Shown here one piece after another: positions 58,905 through 64,000 of a stretch of 64,000 bases of DNA (position 1 is its first letter; each line of letters opens with the position of its first letter). The stretch is from Enterovibrio sp045679545. Its GTDB lineage: Bacteria > Pseudomonadota > Gammaproteobacteria > Enterobacterales > Vibrionaceae. Position numbers and translations under genes: made by a program. The notes beneath the pieces were generated by a model that had not been told where the DNA came from, ran no database searches, and saw only the letters and a list, made by a program, of their open reading frames with translations. Location: contig NZ_CP166194.1 in the NCBI RefSeq assembly GCF_045679545.1, forward strand, positions 1,736,001 through 1,800,000, given 5' to 3'.

Positions 58905-60455
58905 TTAACCATCGTTACGATCGACTTGAACCTTAGTTTCCGCCGCCTTCGCGCCGACGCCCATTTTTTCAAGCACCACTCGAAGCAAAGGCAATACCAG
59001 CACAAAGATTGAAATACTGATGATGGTCAATGTCATTGGACGCTCCCAGAGGAAGCTCAGGCTACCATCAGAAATGGTAAGTGACCGACTGAGGTTGTTT
59101 TCCATGATCCCGCCCAGAATGAAACCGAGAAGCATGGGTGCCATCGGGAAATCCAACAGCCTAAGGAATATCGCGACAACCGTAATTAACACCATCATAT
59201 TGATATCAAAGGTATTAAAGCTCACCAGATACACGCCAGTGATCGAGAAGAACAAAATCAACGGGATCAAGATAGGACGTGGAATAACCAGCAAACGTGA
59301 GATATACGGAATCAACGGCAAGTTCAAAATCAACAGTACCAAGTTGCCGAAATACATCGAAATAATCACTGACCAAAACACATCTGGGTTATCAATGAAA
59401 AGACGTGGCCCTGGCTGTATGCCATAGGCGATCAACGCACCCAGCATGATCGCTGTCGTGCCTGAACCCGGAATACCCAGCGTGAGCAAAGGAACAAATG
59501 AACCTGTAGATGCCGCATTGTTGGCTGACTCCGGCGCTGCTAATCCGCGCAATGCCCCTTTACCAAACTGCTCTTTCAAACGCTTCGGTGCAAGATTGCG
59601 TTCAAGGCCATAGGCAAGGAATGACGCAATGGTCGCCCCCGCGCCCGGCAAAACGCCAACAATAAAGCCGAAGATAGAAGAGCGCGCGATAGTCGGCGCG
59701 ACTTCTTTCACTTCTTCTTTGCTGAGCTTCATGCTGCCCAAAGACGCCATGTCCATGTCCGGTTCTTCTTCTTTGTGCTGACCTTTAAGTACCGTCATCA
59801 CCACTTCAGCAAGCGCAAACGTCGCCATGGCCAGCAAGAGGAAGCTGACGCCATCAACCAAATCGAGGTTGCCAAATGTAAAGCGAGGCGCGCCAGAGAT
59901 AACATCCGTACCCACGGTGGCAATCATCAAACCGAATACGGTCATCGCCATCGCTTTCAATACCTGCCCTTTCCCTGCAAACGCTGAGACCGCCGTCAAA
60001 CCGAGCACCATCAACGCAAAGTAATCCGCCGATTGGAAACTCAGTGACACAGTAGCTAGCGCAGGCGCAGCGAACAGAAGGATAATCGCACCAATCGTGC
60101 CGCCCGTGAATGAAGAATAGGCTGCCAACGCCAGTGCTTTACCTGCTTGACGTTTTTGCGCCATTGGGTAGCCATCAAACGCGGTAACAACAGTGCTTGA
60201 ACAACCCGGCGCATTGATCAGAATCGACGAGGTTGAACCACCAAATACTGCACCGTAATAGACACCTGCCATCAAGATGATGCCAGATGCTGGGTCCAAG
60301 CTATAAGTAATAGGGATCATCAGCGCCACCGCTGAGATTGGGCCCAAACCTGGCAACATGCCAATGAACGTACCGGCAAAACAGCCCACCACCACCATCA
60401 TGATGTTGAAAGGCATGATCGCGGTGCTTAACCCTGTTGTGATTCCGTCCCACAT
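58905..60455 (-). CDS. tctA: Tripartite tricarboxylate transporter large membrane protein TctA
   Basis: The large membrane subunit of the TTT family imports citrate or other carboxylates with a periplasmic binding protein. The 516-residue protein has the family motifs GMLPGLGPISAVALMIPITY near the N-terminus and a repeated GVLPGAGATIASFLAYG halfway. The ATG at 60455 follows GGAGG; the frame extends upstream into tctB without support. It lies two bases after the tctB stop codon. Confidence 0.93.
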   Translation of the reverse strand: MWDGITTGLSTAIMPFNIMMVVVGCFAGTFIGMLPGLGPISAVALMIPITYSLDPASGIILMAGVYYGAVFGGSTSSILINAPGCSSTVVTAFDGYPMAQKRQAGKALALAAYSSFTGGTIGAIILLFAAPALATVSLSFQSADYFALMVLGLTAVSAFAGKGQVLKAMAMTVFGLMIATVGTDVISGAPRFTFGNLDLVDGVSFLLLAMATFALAEVVMTVLKGQHKEEEPDMDMASLGSMKLSKEEVKEVAPTIARSSIFGFIVGVLPGAGATIASFLAYGLERNLAPKRLKEQFGKGALRGLAAPESANNAASTGSFVPLLTLGIPGSGTTAIMLGALIAYGIQPGPRLFIDNPDVFWSVIISMYFGNLVLLILNLPLIPYISRLLVIPRPILIPLILFFSITGVYLVSFNTFDINMMVLITVVAIFLRLLDFPMAPMLLGFILGGIMENNLSRSLTISDGSLSFLWERPMTLTIISISIFVLVLPLLRVVLEKMGVGAKAAETKVQVDRNDG

Positions 60456-60457
60456 AA

Positions 60458-60934
60458 TTATTGGCCTCCAAAGATCATCATGAACAAGCGACCCGGCGCG
60501 AGATAGATATCCAGCAGCTTGGCGAGAATAAACCAAATGCCGACGGCAAACGGCACGGAAGCAATGAAGAGTGTTTTAGGTCGTCGTTCACCTAAGATCC
60601 AGTAACCGACCACCAAAAAGAAGATGGTAGAAAGTGCGAAACCTACCCATTCAAGTGCGAATGCAAACGCAACGATGAGCAGAAGCAATTTAGAAACCAA
60701 CAGAAAATCAAGACCTGCAAATGAAAGCTTACTGGCAGTATCATGCCTTGCGGTACCAAGCATTAACACCCCAAGCAAACCGCCCATATAGGACAGTACG
60801 ATGGGAAGTGTTTGCGCGTTAAACGGTTCGTATTCATCGCCCGGTAACATAGGGATGTGGCGAGCGTAATAACCATAGGCCACTGAAAGACTGAGAAAAA
60901 TGAGACCACCGATATGGTCTTTAGTGACAACCAT
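60458..60934 (-). CDS. tctB: Tripartite tricarboxylate transporter small membrane protein TctB
   Basis: The 158-residue protein has four hydrophobic helices and the typical early motif (FNAQTLPIVLSYMGGLLGVLM) of the TctB family. It partners TctA in the inner membrane. The ATG at 60934 follows AAGGAG at seven bases. It lies between tctC and tctA. Confidence 0.88.
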   Translation of the reverse strand: MVVTKDHIGGLIFLSLSVAYGYYARHIPMLPGDEYEPFNAQTLPIVLSYMGGLLGVLMLGTARHDTASKLSFAGLDFLLVSKLLLLIVAFAFALEWVGFALSTIFFLVVGYWILGERRPKTLFIASVPFAVGIWFILAKLLDIYLAPGRLFMMIFGGQ

Positions 60935-61022
60935 GAGAAACTCCTTGGATGCAACAACAGACGGGCGAACCCGTCTCAAGCTTATAAAGCTGGGTCAACA
61001 TTAATGACCCAGTCATTTTTTC

Positions 61023-62006
61023 TTATTGAAGGAAGCCCAGCTCACGCATCAGGTCGCCAACTTGTTGCTCTTGGCCTTCTAGGAAAGTAGTGAACTCTGC
61101 ACGAGGCTTGAACACTTCGGTCCAACCATTGCGGTCACGAACGACTGCCCACTCATCCGTACTGTACATTTTTTCCAGTACCGCTGCGTACTCATCGGCT
61201 TTTTCATCAGACAGACCCGGTGAACCGAAGAAACCACGCCAGTTGATGAAGGTCGCGTCATAACCCAGCTCTTTCAAGGTTGGGACGTCTGCTGCTGCCG
61301 CTGAACGCTCATCGCCCGTCATGGCAAGAATGCGCACTTCACCCGCGTTTTTCAGCGCTAACGCTTCACTGAAGCCTGTTGAAAGCACGTGAGCTTCGCC
61401 AGACAGAATGCCAGCCATTGCTTTGCCGCCAGCATCGTAAGCCACGTATTTCACACGCTTTGGATCACCGCCAGCCGCTTTAAATGCCATGGCTGCGACC
61501 AAGTGGTCCATGCTGCCACGAGCCGAGCCGCCAGCAACTGCTACTGAACGTGGATTTTCTTTGTAATCATTAATCAGCTGTTGGAAGGTTTGATATTTTG
61601 AGTTGGTGGGAACCACAAATGCCGCGTAGTCACCCACTGTTGCAGCAATTGGCTTAAGATCACGGAACGACTGAGGGAACACTTTCGACAAAGAGCGGAT
61701 AACAATAGGGGTCGAGTTCACCATCAGCGTGTTGTCAGCTTGGCCGTCAACTTCAATGAGGTGTGCGATCGCTTTACCGCCGCCACCGCCTGACATATTT
61801 TCGTATGAAACGGTTTCAACCAAACCTGATTTTGACAGTGCTTCGCCAGTACCGCGTGCTGTTCCATCCCAGCCACCACCTGCACCACCAGGGATCAAGA
61901 AGTGAATTTCTTCAACCGCCGCATTAGCCATGCCTGCACTTAGTGCAGACGTCAGCGCGAGGGCTGCGATGAAAGAGCGCTTTTTAGCGAACATTTGTGA
62001 AATCAT
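61023..62006 (-). CDS. tctC: Tripartite tricarboxylate transporter substrate-binding protein TctC
   Basis: The 327-residue periplasmic receptor has a signal peptide ending GMANAAVEE and the TTT pattern FLIPGGAGGGWDGTARG, which forms the carboxylate pocket, followed by YENMSGGGGGKAIAHL. GAGGAA precedes the ATG. It is first in tctCBA and divergent from a histidine kinase gene that probably controls it. The ligand may be citrate, tricarballylate or another di- or tricarboxylate. Confidence 0.92.
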   Translation of the reverse strand: MISQMFAKKRSFIAALALTSALSAGMANAAVEEIHFLIPGGAGGGWDGTARGTGEALSKSGLVETVSYENMSGGGGGKAIAHLIEVDGQADNTLMVNSTPIVIRSLSKVFPQSFRDLKPIAATVGDYAAFVVPTNSKYQTFQQLINDYKENPRSVAVAGGSARGSMDHLVAAMAFKAAGGDPKRVKYVAYDAGGKAMAGILSGEAHVLSTGFSEALALKNAGEVRILAMTGDERSAAAADVPTLKELGYDATFINWRGFFGSPGLSDEKADEYAAVLEKMYSTDEWAVVRDRNGWTEVFKPRAEFTTFLEGQEQQVGDLMRELGFLQ

Positions 62007-62260
62007 AGGTATTTCCTCATGTCGTTCCGTCCTTTGGACGCGTTAATTATTTTTGTCCTACCCCTTCAACGTATTCGCTAGGCTGTCTATTGGAAACCTT
62101 GTGGATTTAATGTTTTTTTAAACTATTAAAAACATTTTGTTCATATTGTTCACTTGCGTGACAGACCACAAAGAATCATTATTTCAATAAGATAGATAAT
62201 AGTGATTCGCGCCAAGCTAACACCACGCCACAAAGTTGTACGAAAGGACGCCATCAACCC

Positions 62261-63868
62261 ATGCTTTCACTACGTTCGCTAAAACTCAAAACCCGCATGA
62301 TGCTCATTCTCGGCATGATGGCTCTCCTCCAAACAGGCTTTATTGGCTTCTTTGCCCTGGTGTATTTAAGTCAATCGCTTGATGAACAGATTGGGCTGCG
62401 AGCGCTGCATGTTGCAAAAACCATCGCCACCATGCCTGACGTGGTTGAAGCAGTAGAAAGCCGAGACAGCGAATGGTTACAACCAATATCTATTGATCTG
62501 GCGTCAGTCAATGATGCGCGATTTGTGGTGATTGGAGACAGAAACGGCATTCGTCTTGCCCACCCATCCTGGAAGCGTGTCGGTAAGCCGATGTACGATG
62601 ACGAAGGTGACCACAACGAACCCGCTCTGTTGTACGGCAAGCCTTATATTCAAAAAGCCACCGGCAGCCTTGGTGCTTCGGTGCGCGGTAAAGCCCCCAT
62701 CTTTGACAGCAACAACGAAAACGTGGTGGGTATTATTTCCGTCGGCTTTATGCTTTCGTCGGTCGAAGACACGATCAACCGCTACCGCGACACCTTATAT
62801 CTCGTGATCATTCTCAGTTTTGGGCTCAGTGTGCTCACTGGGCTTTGGTTCGCCTCTCATTTCAAAAAAGCCATATTCGGATTGGAGCCCGAGCAAATTG
62901 GCCAGCTTTTCCAAGAGCGAAACGCCACACTGGAATCGGTCCGAGAAGGTATTATTGCCGTAAATGGCAAAGGCAATATCACCACCTTCAACCGCGCCGC
63001 TGTCGATACACTCGGGCTAGACGCCAACACCAAACTGACCGGACGCCCTATTGAAGATGTGTTACCAGACAGTCGTTTAATGGAGGTATTACGCACAGGT
63101 AAACCTCAGATCGACAAGGACGTATGGCTACAAGACAGAAACCTCATCGTGAACCGACTCCCCCTGTTGCAAAACGGTCAGATCACCGGTGTTGTTTCAA
63201 GCTTTCGACGCAAAGATGAATTGGATGCGATCAGTAAGAAACTCAGCCAAATCGAGCAATATGCCGACACCCTTCGCAGTCAATCACACGAGTATTCAAA
63301 CAAACTCCACACCATCGCTGGGCTCATTCAACTGGGTGCAACCGATGAAGCGTTAGCGCTGATTGGGCAAGAAACCCAAAGTCACCAAGCCTTGATTCAA
63401 TTATTGGTGGACGCTGTGCCCGACCCTATCCTCGCGGGTTGTATGCTGGGTAAATACAATCGTGCCAAAGAACTGGGGTTGCACCTCGAAATTGACCCAG
63501 AAAGCAGCATGAAGGAGATTCCTGATCACATCCCGCGTGAAGAGTTAGTGAGCATCATTGGCAATCTGATAGACAATGCCCTTGAAGCCACACTGAAAAA
63601 CCACCAATTCAATGTTCGATTATCCATGACCGACTTAGGGAACGACCTAATTTTCGAAATTGAAGACGAAGGTGCGGGTATTTCAGAAAATGACCAAGAA
63701 CGCATCTTTCGTAAAGGCGTGACCAGCAAGGAAGGTGAAGGCCATGGCTTCGGACTTCACCTTGTTGAAAAGCTGTTGCAGAAACTCGGTGGCACAATTT
63801 TGCTCGAACCCGCAGATACTGTCGGCAGTCGATTCACTGTTTACATCCCAAAGGCTAACGCCAACTAG
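62261..63868 (+). CDS. Sensor histidine kinase, CitA/DcuS family, probable regulator of tctCBA
   Basis: The 535-residue kinase has a helix near residues 14-36, a periplasmic PAS-like (PDC) sensor with RLAHPSWKRVGKP typical of carboxylate sensors, a second helix near 172-196, and a cytoplasmic PAS domain (SVREGIIAVNGKGNITTFN). The CitA-type H-box is SHEYSNKLHTIAGL, with H343 as the likely phosphorylation site. The ATP domain has NLIDNALEA and GHGFGLHLV. It is divergent from tctC and followed by its response regulator. Confidence 0.92.
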   Translation: MLSLRSLKLKTRMMLILGMMALLQTGFIGFFALVYLSQSLDEQIGLRALHVAKTIATMPDVVEAVESRDSEWLQPISIDLASVNDARFVVIGDRNGIRLAHPSWKRVGKPMYDDEGDHNEPALLYGKPYIQKATGSLGASVRGKAPIFDSNNENVVGIISVGFMLSSVEDTINRYRDTLYLVIILSFGLSVLTGLWFASHFKKAIFGLEPEQIGQLFQERNATLESVREGIIAVNGKGNITTFNRAAVDTLGLDANTKLTGRPIEDVLPDSRLMEVLRTGKPQIDKDVWLQDRNLIVNRLPLLQNGQITGVVSSFRRKDELDAISKKLSQIEQYADTLRSQSHEYSNKLHTIAGLIQLGATDEALALIGQETQSHQALIQLLVDAVPDPILAGCMLGKYNRAKELGLHLEIDPESSMKEIPDHIPREELVSIIGNLIDNALEATLKNHQFNVRLSMTDLGNDLIFEIEDEGAGISENDQERIFRKGVTSKEGEGHGFGLHLVEKLLQKLGGTILLEPADTVGSRFTVYIPKANAN

Positions 63869-63923
63869 ACTTAACGTACATTGGAATAAATAAAGTAAGA
63901 CCAACAAGGAATGAGTTGTACCT

Positions 63924-64000
63924 ATGGCCCAAAACATCCGCGTCGTTATCGCTGAAGACGATATTCAGATTGCAGAAATACAAAAACGCTTTCTAGACCG
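63924..64000 (+). CDS. Response regulator, CitB/DcuR-like, N-terminal fragment
   Basis: Only 25 codons are in the window: MAQNIRVVIAEDDIQIAEIQ and onward, the start of a receiver domain with its acidic pair EDD. It begins 55 bases after the kinase stop codon, so the two form a two-component system likely to control tctCBA. The remainder lies past the window end. Confidence 0.85.
   Translation, partial: MAQNIRVVIAEDDIQIAEIQKRFLD

Noticed and set aside
1..64000. CRISPR arrays, insertion sequences, prophage or integron elements
   Set aside because: No regularly spaced direct repeats, transposase, integrase or phage structural genes were seen on either strand.

Overview
The window looks like a chromosomal segment of a marine gammaproteobacterium of the Vibrionaceae, possibly near Grimontia or Enterovibrio. 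This is inferred from gene content, not from a database search. Pointers are the thrS-infC-rpmI-rplT-pheS-pheT block with ihfA just beyond it, riboflavin synthase divergent from a NorM very like the Vibrio cholerae protein, a DUF3080 lipoprotein, VF530, a tRNA-Val cluster, and short intergenic repeats of the kind common in vibrios. No phage, transposon, integron or CRISPR array was seen.

Layout. 1-7.7 kb: a lipid-oxidation and uptake locus with a lipoxygenase cut by the window edge, a small exported protein, a FadL-type barrel, and on the minus strand an AraC regulator, an aldehyde dehydrogenase and an acyl-CoA ligase. 8.2-14 kb: YbiT, VF530, a TerB-like protein, BtuCD and AstE. 14.2-22.7 kb: ihfA and the translation block, all on the minus strand, including an infC that starts at ATT. 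23-31 kb: a GlpQ-like phosphodiesterase, then hutC and hutIGUH with two visible HutC-type operators. 31-41 kb: fructosamine kinase, HxpB, a CPXCG zinc ribbon, riboflavin synthase, NorM, DUF3080, four tRNA-Val genes, a chemoreceptor, and an Alx/TerC protein behind a probable yybP-ykoY (manganese) riboswitch.

40.8-52.5 kb is the most unusual part. Tightly packed minus-strand genes encode a LolA-like protein, an MMPL-type RND transporter, an acyl-reductase-like SDR, a ferritin-fold protein carrying all six di-iron ligands of aldehyde-deformylating oxygenase at nearly the same spacing, an OsmC-like protein, an amino-acid-type ABC importer whose ATPase has a Cys-rich insert, and a CSCG-motif permease. 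A plus-strand ArsR repressor with a Cys95-Cys96 pair sits among them, and a DUF1302-like outer-membrane barrel lies at the far end. Similar AT-rich ATATC/GATAT motifs occur in both divergent promoter regions. The genes read like one regulon that takes up a small solute, processes a lipid or aldehyde and moves a hydrophobic product to the outer membrane, under a metalloid- or thiol-type sensor. The substrate is unknown.

52.5-64 kb: DUF3307 and SatD, with a regularly phased GTTAC/GTAAC operator array; an orphan ParA; a cytochrome b561; a MscS channel; a GFA-family protein; an exported 11-mer-repeat protein; and a TctCBA tricarboxylate transporter divergent from its probable CitA/DcuS-type kinase and a truncated response regulator.
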